From Neisseriales bacterium (GTDB lineage: Bacteria; Pseudomonadota; Gammaproteobacteria; Burkholderiales; UBA11063): a stretch of 64,000 bases of DNA. A program made the position numbers and the translations under genes. The stretch covers positions 48,927 through 112,926 of the forward strand of contig SSGX01000021.1 in assembly GCA_008017155.1 (NCBI GenBank), written 5' to 3'. The notes beneath the pieces were generated by a model. That model was given only the letters and a program-made list of their open reading frames with translations. It was not told the origin of the DNA and ran no database searches. This document shows, piece after piece, positions 28,842-37,972 of this stretch (within the stretch, counting starts at the first letter, position 1; each line of letters starts with the position of its first letter).

Positions 28842-29918
28842 CTATTCCAGAAAATCTGTCTTGAAGGCTACGGTTTTTACTCTACGGGTATTTACTCCAT
28901 CAATATTTTCTTCAAGTATCATTGCTTGTGCTATTTTCTCGGTAAATAGTTGCTGCATATTCATAATTTGTCCGGCTGGTATATCTTCTTTTAGCAAAAG
29001 CATAGACCATTCGCTAGCTGGTTTTTCCCGAAATTTGCTAGATAATATCACAAATAGTTCGGTTCGATTTTTTATGCGGGCAAGGTTAGTAGAGTACTTA
29101 GTTTCAGAGGCAATTTCACTGATCTGTAATACCTTGCATAGTTTTGTAAACTGCTGATCATTGCCAATGGCTAGAACAATGTAGTTATTATCTGCACAGA
29201 TAAGAGTTTCACCATATGGTGCGATATTTGGGTGTAATGACCCAGTTGGTTTGGGTATTTTTCCTCCCATTAGCCAGTTAGTTGCCTGATTAGCTAATGA
29301 AGCAATAGCTGCTTCATAAAGCGATACTGCGACATAGCTTCCAGTTCCGGTATTATTCCGTTTTAAAAGTGCCAGTAAAATAGCTTCTTTTAATTGATGG
29401 GCAGCAAGAATATCAATAAAGGCTAAGGGTAACTTTATTGGACCAGACTCCTCTGTACCATTTATTGACATTAATCCGCTTTCAGCCTGTAATACGGCAT
29501 CATATGCTCCACGCGGGTTATTTTCTCCATAACCAGTAATATTTGCCTGTATCAGTCTGGGATTAATCCGTTGTAATTGTTGATAATCAAGATTTAATTT
29601 TTTAGCATTCCTGAAATTACTAATTAGAATATCTGCAGATTTGATTAATTCAATAAATTTGTTATAACCCTCATCGGAATTAAGATTACAATCTAGGTAC
29701 TGCTTATTATAATTTACCGCGCAAAAATAACCAGAAATATTTGATTTAGGGTCTTCGGATGATAGTTTCCAACTTCTGGTAACATCAGGATTATCCGGAT
29801 TTTCCAGTTTGATAACCTTAGCACCCAATTCAGCAAAAAAAGTGCCAACAGCAGGTCCGGCAAGTACACCTGCTACTTCGATAACGATTAGTTCTTTGAC
29901 TGGATTAGATTTTGACAT
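28842..29918 (-). CDS. class III CoA-transferase (CaiB/BaiF family)
   Basis: The 358-residue product has the family III signatures: VIEVAGVLAGPAVGTFFAELGAKVIKLENP at the N-terminus, SGYFCAVNYNKQ and the YDAVLQAESGLMSI segment, in which the Asp after Tyr is the residue that forms the CoA-thioester intermediate in the family. It lies 12 nt downstream of an acyl-CoA dehydrogenase of the glutaryl-CoA type, so succinyl-CoA:glutarate CoA-transferase is the likeliest activity. That substrate is inferred from context. Confidence 0.85.
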   Translation of the reverse strand: MSKSNPVKELIVIEVAGVLAGPAVGTFFAELGAKVIKLENPDNPDVTRSWKLSSEDPKSNISGYFCAVNYNKQYLDCNLNSDEGYNKFIELIKSADILISNFRNAKKLNLDYQQLQRINPRLIQANITGYGENNPRGAYDAVLQAESGLMSINGTEESGPIKLPLAFIDILAAHQLKEAILLALLKRNNTGTGSYVAVSLYEAAIASLANQATNWLMGGKIPKPTGSLHPNIAPYGETLICADNNYIVLAIGNDQQFTKLCKVLQISEIASETKYSTNLARIKNRTELFVILSSKFREKPASEWSMLLLKEDIPAGQIMNMQQLFTEKIAQAMILEENIDGVNTRRVKTVAFKTDFLE

Positions 29919-29930
29919 TATTATGTATTT

Positions 29931-31109
29931 TTAGAATGCTGAAAAGCCGGTCAACTCGCGACCAAGTGTCAGGAGATGAATATCTCTAGTGCCTTCGTAG
30001 GTAACGACACTTTCGAGATTTACCATATGACGCATGATATTATTTTCTTCCAAAATACCATTACCGCCAAGCATATCGCGAGCAGTTCTTGCGATTTCAA
30101 GTGCCTTGACTGTTGAATTATACTTTAGCAAATTAATCATATAAAAACTCGCCTGATTTGTTTCAAGTAGTCGCCCAACTTGTAAGCATGCATTTAATCC
30201 AATCGCGATTTCAATCTGCATTATTGCTAATTTTTCCTGAATCATCTGCTTGGCTGCCAATGGCACTCCAAAAGCCTTACGGGTTTTTACATAGTTTAGT
30301 GCTTCTTCAAAACAAGCCTGAGCCGCTCCCAAAGCACCCCATGCTATCCCATAACGCGCGTAATTAAGGCAGCTAAATGCTGAGCCAAGTCCATTACTTA
30401 ATGGTAGGAGGCTTGATTCATCTACTTCAACATTGTTGTAATGTATTTCACCTTGTACGGCAACTCTTAGCGAGATTTTATTTGTTATTGGAGTGATGGA
30501 TAAGCCGGGGATTCCTTTTTCAACAATAAAGCCACGGACAATATTATCATCACAACGTGCCCAAGTAATTATTATATTTGCATATGGTGCTAAGCCAATC
30601 CAGCGTTTGCTACCATTTATTAGATAGCCATTAGTAGTCTTTCTAGCAGTAGTCTCAAGTCCGGCAATATCAGAACCATGCTCTGGTTCCGTTAGGGCAA
30701 AGCTTGCTACTAGCTTACCAGCATTCAATAGCTCTAGATATTTAGTCTTTTGTTCGGCAGAGCCAAAAAGAGCAATGCTTTTCATTGCTAGACTGCCCAT
30801 TACACTCATGACAGTTCTAAGTCCAGAATCAATTTTTTCTAGTTCATAAGCGATAAGCCCATAGGCAACTGGTGAAATTACTGGTCCTCCATAATTAACG
30901 GCTAATTCACCACCAAATATTTTTAATTCGCCTAGTTTGGATAAAACATTGACCCCTTGATTTTCATTGAAAAACCCGTCTTGGATAAGTGGCTTTAATT
31001 CCTTATTGGCAAAGTCGCGTACTTGTATTTGGATATTTATTTCATCCGCTCGTAAACTAGTTTGTAGTTTTAACGGATCCATACTATCAAAAGAAGCATT
31101 AAATTTCAT
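29931..31109 (-). CDS. gcdH: glutaryl-CoA dehydrogenase-type acyl-CoA dehydrogenase
   Basis: This FAD enzyme oxidises and decarboxylates glutaryl-CoA to crotonyl-CoA in lysine/tryptophan breakdown. GcdH-like features are GLRTVMSVMGSLAM, FALTEPEHGSDIAGLET, NGSKRWIGLAPYANI, KTRKAFGVPLAAKQ and the C-terminal VTYEGTRDIH with the catalytic Glu. Length (392) matches GcdH. It forms a two-gene operon with the downstream CoA-transferase. Glutaryl specificity is judged from overall resemblance and context. Confidence 0.87.
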   Translation of the reverse strand: MKFNASFDSMDPLKLQTSLRADEINIQIQVRDFANKELKPLIQDGFFNENQGVNVLSKLGELKIFGGELAVNYGGPVISPVAYGLIAYELEKIDSGLRTVMSVMGSLAMKSIALFGSAEQKTKYLELLNAGKLVASFALTEPEHGSDIAGLETTARKTTNGYLINGSKRWIGLAPYANIIITWARCDDNIVRGFIVEKGIPGLSITPITNKISLRVAVQGEIHYNNVEVDESSLLPLSNGLGSAFSCLNYARYGIAWGALGAAQACFEEALNYVKTRKAFGVPLAAKQMIQEKLAIMQIEIAIGLNACLQVGRLLETNQASFYMINLLKYNSTVKALEIARTARDMLGGNGILEENNIMRHMVNLESVVTYEGTRDIHLLTLGRELTGFSAF

Positions 31110-31228
31110 GATTTGTCCATTATGGGAGATTTTATCGACCTATATTATCCCATATTTATCAAATAGTTTGAACTACGTTTTCTATCAGAAGTAGTTATGT
31201 GCTTCCTTTCCTGTCTAGCTCTGGCGTA

Positions 31229-31237
31229 TGCTATAAT
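31229..31237 (+). promoter_or_regulatory. extended -10 promoter for tsaE-amiC
   Basis: The core TGCTATAAT (TG at 31229-31230, TATAAT at 31232-31237) lies 26 nt before the ATG of tsaE. It is the same extended -10 as at ndk. Confidence 0.55.
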
Positions 31238-31262
31238 CTTGCTTATTTTACAGGCAGAAATT

Positions 31263-31736
31263 ATGCAGCATTTATTTGCAATTACAAGCCTGTCTGATAC
31301 TTCCAGACTAGCGCAAAAAATTGCCAAACTTATTTTTCCAGGGATGGTCATTACGTTAACTGGTAACCTTGGTAGCGGTAAAACAACGCTTACCCGCGAG
31401 ATTTTGCTGTCACTAGGTGTTTCTGGTACAGTTAAAAGTCCTACCTTTACATTGGTTGAACCATATATACTCAAAAATTTTCAGGTTTATCATTTTGATT
31501 TATATCGTTTCAATGATCCGGAAGAGTGGTTTTATGCTGGATTTGATGATTATTTTACTAATCAGTCGGTTTCTTTTATCGAATGGGCAGAAAAGGCCAA
31601 GGGGTTAATTCCAGATATTGACTGGGATATTTCGCTCACTGTTACTGGTGATAATGAGCGTAAATTGATAATAAGTGCAAAAACAGAAGCAGGAATAGAA
31701 TGTCTGAAACAATTGATAGTAAACGACGTGGATTAA
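31263..31736 (+). CDS. tsaE: tRNA t6A biosynthesis ATPase TsaE
   Basis: TsaE is the P-loop ATPase that cycles the TsaBD complex during N6-threonylcarbamoyladenosine synthesis on tRNA. Walker A is GNLGSGKTTLTRE (Lys40), followed by VKSPTFTLVEPY and the FDLYR motif. An open frame runs upstream to 31197, but the promoter lies inside that stretch, so the ATG at 31263 is the start (157 residues, normal). It overlaps amiC by 37 nt, a common proteobacterial pairing. Confidence 0.93.
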   Translation: MQHLFAITSLSDTSRLAQKIAKLIFPGMVITLTGNLGSGKTTLTREILLSLGVSGTVKSPTFTLVEPYILKNFQVYHFDLYRFNDPEEWFYAGFDDYFTNQSVSFIEWAEKAKGLIPDIDWDISLTVTGDNERKLIISAKTEAGIECLKQLIVNDVD

Positions 31737-33061
31737 TAAAATTTGGTCTTTTTGGTGGGATTACCTTATTAGTTAGTAAGCTGGCTAGTGCTGAAGAAAG
31801 TGGCGTGGTTACACCAAATGCAAATAAGATTCTTCAAGATAGCGTTAATCAGATTATTTCTGTAAGGATCTGGCCATCTGATGTTTATACCCGTTTAACA
31901 ATTGAAGCTGAAGAGTCAATTAAGGCAAAATACTTTAGTTTGGAAAATCCAAATCGCTTCGTAATTGATATTCATAATTCACATCTTAATGCAGTTCTAA
32001 AAAATCTCACTAGTAATCATTTTGATAATGACCCGATTATTAGTGGGATCAAAGTTGGGCAAAATACACCAACTACTGTTCGACTAGTTGTTTATGTGAG
32101 ACAGCCTGTTTCAGCACAGACTCAGACGATTGATCCGGTTAGTCTTGGTAGTGTTAATTATAAATATCGCTATATGTTTGACATGTATCCATTAAATTAT
32201 GCAAAATCATCAAATAATGACGAGCTAAATGATCAATTATTGGCCTTTTTACAGATAAATGCGGATCAGACTAAGCAGCCGGAGTCGGAAGAGTCAGCCG
32301 TCGAGCCTCGAACCAAAGATTATCCTGAGATAGCGCCAGTTCCAGAAGGCAAACAAACCATTAGCAAAGGGAAAATTTTGGTAATGATAGATCCAGGGCA
32401 TGGTGGTGAAGATCCGGGAGCAATTGGACCACAGGGGACTAAGGAAAAACATATTGTTCTTGATATTGGTAAAAAACTAAGAGATTTGATTAATTCCAGT
32501 GATAATATGCGTGCTCAGCTAACCAGAACGCAAGATATTTTTATTCCGCTTGGTACAAGAGTTGCGATTGCCAGAAAAGCTAAAGCAGACATATTTGTTT
32601 CAATCCATGCTGATGCTTTTACTTCTCCGCAAGCAAGAGGCTCTTCGGTGTTTGTTTTATCCGAACATGGTGCTAGTAGTGCCTTTGCCAAATATATGGC
32701 AGTTAGCCAGAATAATGCGGATTTGATTGGTGGGATGTCATTTAAAACAAAAGACAGTGTTGTTAATCGTATTTTACTTGATATGACACAAAGTTATACC
32801 ATGCGTAAAAGTAGTAAGCTTGGTCAGATTATTTTATCAGAACTGAGAGACATAAATAAACTTCATAGTCAAAGTATTGAGCGTGCTGGATTTGCAGTTC
32901 TAAAAGCACCGGATATTCCATCCATACTTGTTGAGTCGGCTTTTGTTTCTAATCCAACTGAAGAAAACCTATTAAGAACCGAAGAGTTCCGTCAGAAAGT
33001 AGCTAAACAGGTATTTGATGGTTTACAAGCTTATGCAAAACAAAACTATAAATTAGCCTGA
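31700..33061 (+). CDS. amiC: N-acetylmuramoyl-L-alanine amidase AmiC-type
   Basis: This periplasmic zinc amidase cleaves septal peptidoglycan during cell separation. A twin-arginine-like signal (SKRRGLIKFG...LASAEES) suggests Tat export, as for E. coli AmiC. An AMIN domain (about residues 50-170) is followed by an Amidase_3 domain with the zinc ligands in IDPGHGGEDPGAIG, the Glu in KEKHIVLDIG, SIHADAF, and the catalytic ILVESAFVSNP. Length (453) fits. It overlaps tsaE and lies 2 nt before rluE. Confidence 0.95.
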   Translation: MSETIDSKRRGLIKFGLFGGITLLVSKLASAEESGVVTPNANKILQDSVNQIISVRIWPSDVYTRLTIEAEESIKAKYFSLENPNRFVIDIHNSHLNAVLKNLTSNHFDNDPIISGIKVGQNTPTTVRLVVYVRQPVSAQTQTIDPVSLGSVNYKYRYMFDMYPLNYAKSSNNDELNDQLLAFLQINADQTKQPESEESAVEPRTKDYPEIAPVPEGKQTISKGKILVMIDPGHGGEDPGAIGPQGTKEKHIVLDIGKKLRDLINSSDNMRAQLTRTQDIFIPLGTRVAIARKAKADIFVSIHADAFTSPQARGSSVFVLSEHGASSAFAKYMAVSQNNADLIGGMSFKTKDSVVNRILLDMTQSYTMRKSSKLGQIILSELRDINKLHSQSIERAGFAVLKAPDIPSILVESAFVSNPTEENLLRTEEFRQKVAKQVFDGLQAYAKQNYKLA

Positions 33062-33063
33062 AA

Positions 33064-33633
33064 ATGACTAGAATTATCATCTTTAATAAACCTTATGGCG
33101 TAATCAGTCAGTTTTCTCCCAATCCACCACATCAGACGCTGAAAGACTATATTTCTGTTCCTGCTGTGTATCCAGCGGGCAGGCTTGATACTGATAGCGA
33201 AGGTCTAATGATATTAACTGATAACGGGCAATTACAGGCAAAGATAGCTGAACCAAAACATGGTAAAACAAAGACCTATTGGGTTCAGGTTGAAGGGGTT
33301 CCTACTGATAAGCAATTGTTAGCTCTTGAATCGGGTGTTGATTTAGGTGATTTTATAACAGCTAAAGCATTAGTCAAAGTTATAGAAGAACCAGCTAATT
33401 TATGGTCGCGAAATCCACCAATTCGTGAGCGAAAAAGCATTCCAACCAGCTGGCTAGAATTGTCCATCACTGAAGGTAAAAATCGGCAAGTTCGACGAAT
33501 GACAGCCAAAGTTGGTTTACCAACATTAAGATTAATTCGTTCAGCTATTGGCTGCATAAGATTAGATAGTTTACTGCCCGGCGATTATTATGAGCTGGCA
33601 TATCCAGATTTTATAAAAAGATTTAATGGATAG
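33064..33633 (+). CDS. rluE: 23S rRNA pseudouridine synthase RluE-like
   Basis: The 189-residue RsuA-family enzyme lacks the N-terminal S4 domain and begins IIIFNKPYGVISQF, as RluE does. The catalytic Asp is in GRLDTDSEGLMILTDNG. GKNRQVRRMTAKVGLPTLRL matches the family C-terminal motif. RluE modifies U2457 of 23S rRNA in E. coli. It follows amiC by 2 nt and probably shares its transcript. Confidence 0.9.
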   Translation: MTRIIIFNKPYGVISQFSPNPPHQTLKDYISVPAVYPAGRLDTDSEGLMILTDNGQLQAKIAEPKHGKTKTYWVQVEGVPTDKQLLALESGVDLGDFITAKALVKVIEEPANLWSRNPPIRERKSIPTSWLELSITEGKNRQVRRMTAKVGLPTLRLIRSAIGCIRLDSLLPGDYYELAYPDFIKRFNG

Positions 33634-33700
33634 ATAAGTTTCTGGGGAAATTTGTATTTATTTCTGTTAAACTATCATTATATAAACTAAAGAGGGAATT

Positions 33701-34615
33701 ATGAAATATACTGTAATTAAAGAGCGATTGATTCCCGCATCAAGTCAGCAAATATTAAATTATCTTACTGATTTTAATAACTGGAGTAGCTGGTCACCAT
33801 GGGCGTGTCTTGATCCAGCTACTATTGTAAACTGCCAGAATAGTTATCTCGAATGGGAAAGCAAATTTACTGGTGTCGGGAATATGAAGCTAATTAGCCA
33901 TATTCATAATCAAGTAAATATTGAATTAAATTTTCTCAAACCTTTCAAATCACAGGCTCAAGTAACATTTAGACTTGATGAAATGTCTGCGAATGAGACA
34001 AAAGTCGCTTGGCAAATGGAAAGTAAATTGCCATTATTTTTATGCTTCTTCAAAAAAATATTTCAGGTTATGATCGGGCGTGATTTTGAGCGCGGGTTAA
34101 CCAGACTTGAATATATGGTTAAATTTGGTAAAATTCCATCGCGGCTTGAATATTTTGATACACCTGATACAATTGCTGGGTTTAAGGTGGCAGGAACCAG
34201 TAGTGTTTCTCATATGTCTGGAATTGTTGATAGTATGCGAACTACTTTTACAAAGCTACATGAGTTAGTAAATGAGGCTAGCATTTCGCCAACTGGAATG
34301 GTTTGCTTTTGTGATAAATTCAAGATTAGTCAGGAAGTGATGTATTACACAGCTGCTGCTATTTATGATGGGAGCAAGATTTCTTTTAATGAACTAAACT
34401 GTAAGAATATCCCGGAGCATAAAGCAATAAAAGTAACTTTATATGGTAGTTATGACTTTTTAGGCGATGCTTGGGCTGGTATATATGCACATTTGCGTGG
34501 ATTAAAACTAAAAGTAGATAAACGAGTGCCGCCATATGAGATGTATATCAATGGACCACATAATACGGAAAATTCGGAAGAGTATATAACTGAAATTTAT
34601 ATGCCAGTCAAATAA
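33701..34615 (+). CDS. SRPBCC-fold protein fused to a GyrI-like domain
   Basis: Residues about 1-145 resemble polyketide-cyclase/SRPBCC ligand-binding proteins (PASSQQILNYLTDFNNWSSW). Residues about 150-304 resemble the GyrI-like effector-binding domain of AraC/MerR regulators, ending ...EYITEIYMPVK, where the conserved Glu that contacts cationic ligands normally sits. No DNA-binding domain is present. Such two-domain proteins are common but poorly characterised. Its own promoter is plausible (AT-rich gap 33634-33700) and the next gene, xseA, starts 27 nt later. Confidence 0.75.
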   Translation: MKYTVIKERLIPASSQQILNYLTDFNNWSSWSPWACLDPATIVNCQNSYLEWESKFTGVGNMKLISHIHNQVNIELNFLKPFKSQAQVTFRLDEMSANETKVAWQMESKLPLFLCFFKKIFQVMIGRDFERGLTRLEYMVKFGKIPSRLEYFDTPDTIAGFKVAGTSSVSHMSGIVDSMRTTFTKLHELVNEASISPTGMVCFCDKFKISQEVMYYTAAAIYDGSKISFNELNCKNIPEHKAIKVTLYGSYDFLGDAWAGIYAHLRGLKLKVDKRVPPYEMYINGPHNTENSEEYITEIYMPVK

Positions 34616-34641
34616 ATCTAGGACTAATTAGCAGGAAAAAT

Positions 34642-36027
34642 ATGAATGATATGGGATTATTTAATTCTAATAAGCTAAATGCTTCTTCAGATGAGGAGTC
34701 AATAACGGTTAGCCAGCTTAATAAGATGGCTAAGTCTGCACTTGAAAATAATCTACCCATCCTTTGGATAAAAGGCGAAATTTCTGGTTTAAAAACTTAC
34801 TCGCATCTTTATTTTGATTTAAAGGATGAAGGTGCCAAGATTTCTTGCGTCATGTTTGCTAAGCTTGCAGCGATGCTTGATTTTCCTCTTGAGAATGGAA
34901 CTCAGGTAGAGGTACGGGGAAGGGTGACAATTTATCCTGCTAATGGTAGCTATCAGATAAATGTTGAAAGAGTAAGAAAAGTTGGATTGGGTGCTTTGTG
35001 GGAAGCTTATGCCAAACTAATCAATAAACTTCGTGATGAAGGTCTATTTGATAGTAAATATAAAAAAAATATTCCATTATTTCCCAGAGCAATTGGGGTT
35101 ATCACCTCCAAAGAGGGGGCGGTAATTCGCGATGTTGTAACGACCTTACGGCGCAGAATGCCAAATATTCCAGTTGTTATCTACCATAGTGCAGTACAAG
35201 GGACAGATGCTAGCATGCAGCTTTGTCGGGCGATCCGGACTGCTAATCAGCGCAATGAAGTCGATGTACTTATTGTTTGTCGTGGTGGTGGCAGCATGGA
35301 AGATCTATGGTCTTTTAATGAGGAAGTCGTTGCTCGTGAAGTATTTAGTAGTCATATTCCGATAATAAGTGCTGTTGGCCATGAAACTGATACTACGATA
35401 ATTGATTTTGTCGCTGATTTACGCGCGCCTACTCCAACGGCTGCAGCTGAACTGGTTGCCAGAAGCCGTCAGGAATGGTTGGATATTCTAAATGGTTTTG
35501 AATATCGGCTTAAAAACCAGATTAATGGTTGTATAAATTATAAACAGCAGCAACTCGATTTAATTTATGCAAGACTTCGTGCAGTTAATCCAATAGTGAA
35601 TCTCCAAATGAAAAAACAGGCTATTTCTGAATTAGAGATAAAGCTAAAACGAGCAATGGCACTTTTACTCGCAAATAAACAGCAGCAAGTAAATGAGTTA
35701 GGTATCTCACTTAGTTACTTAAAGCCTAATTTCAGTAATCATCTGCAAAATGTAAATTTTCTATCCATGCGATTAAAAAATGCGATTAATGTTTATTGCC
35801 ATAATTCACAGCAACGCCTAGAAAATTGTAATTTGCGCCTAAAATCACTTAATCCGGAAAGTATTCTTGAACGTGGCTATGCTATTGTTCGAGATAATAA
35901 AGGTAAAGTCGTAAAAAGTGCCAATCAGATCAAACATCATACAAAACTACTGATAACTCTTGGTGATGGTGAAGTTGCTGCGATTGCCAATAGGGACGCA
36001 AATAGTCTTCAGGAAGAACTCCTTTAA
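34642..36027 (+). CDS. xseA: exodeoxyribonuclease VII large subunit
   Basis: XseA, with XseB, degrades single-stranded DNA in both directions. The N-terminal OB-fold (VSQLNKMAKSALENNLPILW, GEISGLKTYSHLYFDLKDE) and the catalytic core (GVITSKEGAVIRDVVTTLRRR, CRGGGSMEDLWSFNEE, SAVGHETDTTIIDFVADLRA, PTPTAAAELV) are intact, followed by a long coiled coil. Length (461) is normal. A second ATG four codons in is a possible start. No xseB is nearby. Confidence 0.96.
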   Translation: MNDMGLFNSNKLNASSDEESITVSQLNKMAKSALENNLPILWIKGEISGLKTYSHLYFDLKDEGAKISCVMFAKLAAMLDFPLENGTQVEVRGRVTIYPANGSYQINVERVRKVGLGALWEAYAKLINKLRDEGLFDSKYKKNIPLFPRAIGVITSKEGAVIRDVVTTLRRRMPNIPVVIYHSAVQGTDASMQLCRAIRTANQRNEVDVLIVCRGGGSMEDLWSFNEEVVAREVFSSHIPIISAVGHETDTTIIDFVADLRAPTPTAAAELVARSRQEWLDILNGFEYRLKNQINGCINYKQQQLDLIYARLRAVNPIVNLQMKKQAISELEIKLKRAMALLLANKQQQVNELGISLSYLKPNFSNHLQNVNFLSMRLKNAINVYCHNSQQRLENCNLRLKSLNPESILERGYAIVRDNKGKVVKSANQIKHHTKLLITLGDGEVAAIANRDANSLQEELL

Positions 36028-36055
36028 ATATTTTTGATTTTTTCATTTTAATTGC

Positions 36056-36086
36056 TTGACTCTCACCTAAGGTGATAATTTACATT
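36056..36086 (+). promoter_or_regulatory. MerR-type autoregulated promoter/operator
   Basis: TTGACT (36056-36061) and TACATT (36081-36086) are separated by 19 nt, the over-long spacer typical of MerR-controlled promoters. The spacer contains a perfect palindrome, TCACCTAAGGTGA (36063-36075). It lies directly before the MerR gene, with an AGGAGG ribosome-binding site 5 nt before the ATG. An alternative -10 (TAATTT) overlaps the palindrome edge. Confidence 0.7.
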
Positions 36087-36103
36087 ATCGTCAGGAGGAA
36101 AAA

Positions 36104-36856
36104 ATGAGTAAATATTGGACTATCAAAGAGTTTAGTAAATTAACTGGCGTTACGGTTCGCACATTACAGTATTATGATGAGGAAGATATATTAAAACCTC
36201 ATCACAAGAGTGATGCTGGTTATCGTTTTTACTCCAGCGAGAGTTTACAGGTTATCCAAAAAATTAGTGTCCTTAAATATATTGGGTTTAATCTAAAACA
36301 GATTAAGTCTATCCTTAGTACTAATCAGTTAAATTGGTTAGACTCCTTAAATCTACAGGCGAAAATTATTCAGGATAATATTGTGCGGCTTAATCAGGGC
36401 TTGATTCTAATTAAGAAAAGCATAAATCTGTACACTGAAAATAATGAAATTGAATGGCAGTCAATTGCCAAAATGTTAGAGGTATTTAAAATGACACATG
36501 ATACGATTGTTAAAGAATGGTCTTTGCGTAATTTTACAGATAGCGAGATAAGTTTTTTTGCCGAAATGAATTTTCAGCAAAGTAGGGTTGATAACGAAGA
36601 ACTATGGATTAAATTATTTGCAGAAGCAAAATCCTTAATGAATAAAGATCCAGCTTCTTCTGAGGTGCAGAGTTTAGCTAAGAAGTGGATTGATTCTGCT
36701 AATAATCAATATACAAATAATCCTGAATTGGGTATGAAAATGTGGGAATTAATGAAAACGGGTGATCTTCCAGCTGGATTAATTCCTGGCTATGAGCAAG
36801 AGACTGTTTTATTTATGAATCAGGCAATTGCTATCCTATTTAAGGATAAAGTATAA
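36104..36856 (+). CDS. MerR-family regulator with TipAS-like effector domain
   Basis: Residues 1-75 form the MerR winged helix (WTIKEFSKLTGVTVRTLQYY, GYRFYSSESLQVIQKISVLK), followed by the dimerisation coiled coil. Residues about 120-250 resemble the TipAS antibiotic-recognition domain (FFAEMNFQQSRVDNEELW...MWELMKTG). Family members sense small ligands or antibiotics and activate their own and nearby genes by untwisting a 19-nt spacer. No obvious target gene follows; the next genes have a separate start after a terminator. Confidence 0.88.
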   Translation: MSKYWTIKEFSKLTGVTVRTLQYYDEEDILKPHHKSDAGYRFYSSESLQVIQKISVLKYIGFNLKQIKSILSTNQLNWLDSLNLQAKIIQDNIVRLNQGLILIKKSINLYTENNEIEWQSIAKMLEVFKMTHDTIVKEWSLRNFTDSEISFFAEMNFQQSRVDNEELWIKLFAEAKSLMNKDPASSEVQSLAKKWIDSANNQYTNNPELGMKMWELMKTGDLPAGLIPGYEQETVLFMNQAIAILFKDKV

Positions 36857-37218
36857 CTAGTTTAAAATCAAATGTATCAATACATCGGAGCCGGGATAAG
36901 ATTATTAGTCTCGGTTTTTAATTATTATATTCTTGAATATATGATTAAAAGATATAGGGAGAAATACTTGAGTGTATGGCTAAATTGATATTTTCGTCTC
37001 AACATTAACTCTGTCTAATAATCTTGAATTAGTGTTTAATTTATCAAAATCATATAATCTCTATGTTATAATCTTAAAAAAATAATTCTCTTTGGTAGTA
37101 ATCATTATTAATTAGACCTCTATTACTAATAATTTCTTTACAGCTTGGACTTATTATGTGGTACGTTGGTTTAATAAATAATCATTCATTTGATAAGAGT
37201 TGAAGTGTAAGGAATCTC
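36857..37218. other. 362-nt non-coding gap
   Basis: Apart from the terminator just after the MerR gene, this AT-rich stretch carries two TATAAT hexamers (37053-37058 and 37067-37072), neither with a good -35. The one at 37067 would give a leader of about 140 nt for the regulator gene at 37219. No ORF with a ribosome-binding site was seen. Confidence 0.4.
36889..36920 (+). terminator. intrinsic terminator after the MerR gene
   Basis: CCGGGA (36891-36896) pairs with TCTCGG (36909-36914, one G-U pair) and is followed by a T-run. Confidence 0.65.
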
Positions 37219-37965
37219 ATGTTTATTGAGTCAATATTACTAGATAAAATAGACTTACGCCCTGCAATGACGGATATTGAGTTTATTTCTCACGTGATAA
37301 ACTATTGTAGTGAGATCTTTATTGGTGAGATGATTGCAATTAAAAATTCTCAGCTCGAATATATTGCTATGTCGGGGGAGTATGCTACAGAATTTGGACT
37401 TAGTTCTAGTTCTATTGGTCAGAAAATTGTCCATGCCTCAATAAGTGAAGAAGTTCAAACAACAATTTTACAGCAAGAACAGGATATTCTTGAAAAATAT
37501 CAATTCCAAGATTCTGTATTTTTTTATCAAAAAAATGGTAAAACTGAGTTTAGCGGTTTACGCAAACGACAGCTAGTTAATCCTTTTACTCACAATATTG
37601 TTGGTATATTAATTGTAGCAAGTAAATTTAAGCCAGGCCTCCTTCGTAAACATTACTTAAAACTTTTTGTCCCCGCTAAAAAATATCATATCTCTGACAA
37701 TAAATATCAATTAACTAGTAATGAGCAAAATATAATATTTGCTCTATTACTAGGCTTTCATTCAAGAAAAGAAATTGCTGGAATGCTTAGTAATATTACC
37801 CGAGAAAAAATAAATGAGAATAGGGTTAAAAATGGACTTAATGCTTTGTATCAGAAATTCCAGTGTAGTAATATTAGCCAATTACTAACACTTATTTCTA
37901 ATGATCAAATTAATTTAGATTTTCCACCTGATGTCTATGCCACAGGTAATTATCCTTTAGAATAG
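37219..37965 (+). CDS. PAS-like sensor with LuxR-type HTH, first of a tandem pair
   Basis: The 248-residue protein has a PAS-like N-terminal half (about residues 20-145: FIGEMIAIKNSQLEYIAMSGEYATEFG...) and a C-terminal HTH (about 170-235: LTSNEQNIIFALLLGFHSRK, EIAGMLSNI, ...RVKNGLNALYQKFQCSNISQ) that resembles LuxR-type response domains with an enlarged loop. No receiver or membrane segment is present, so it would be a one-component cytosolic regulator. An AAGGAA ribosome-binding site precedes the ATG. The next gene is a paralogue 7 nt downstream. Ligand and targets are unknown. Confidence 0.65.
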   Translation: MFIESILLDKIDLRPAMTDIEFISHVINYCSEIFIGEMIAIKNSQLEYIAMSGEYATEFGLSSSSIGQKIVHASISEEVQTTILQQEQDILEKYQFQDSVFFYQKNGKTEFSGLRKRQLVNPFTHNIVGILIVASKFKPGLLRKHYLKLFVPAKKYHISDNKYQLTSNEQNIIFALLLGFHSRKEIAGMLSNITREKINENRVKNGLNALYQKFQCSNISQLLTLISNDQINLDFPPDVYATGNYPLE

Positions 37966-37972
37966 TAGATAT

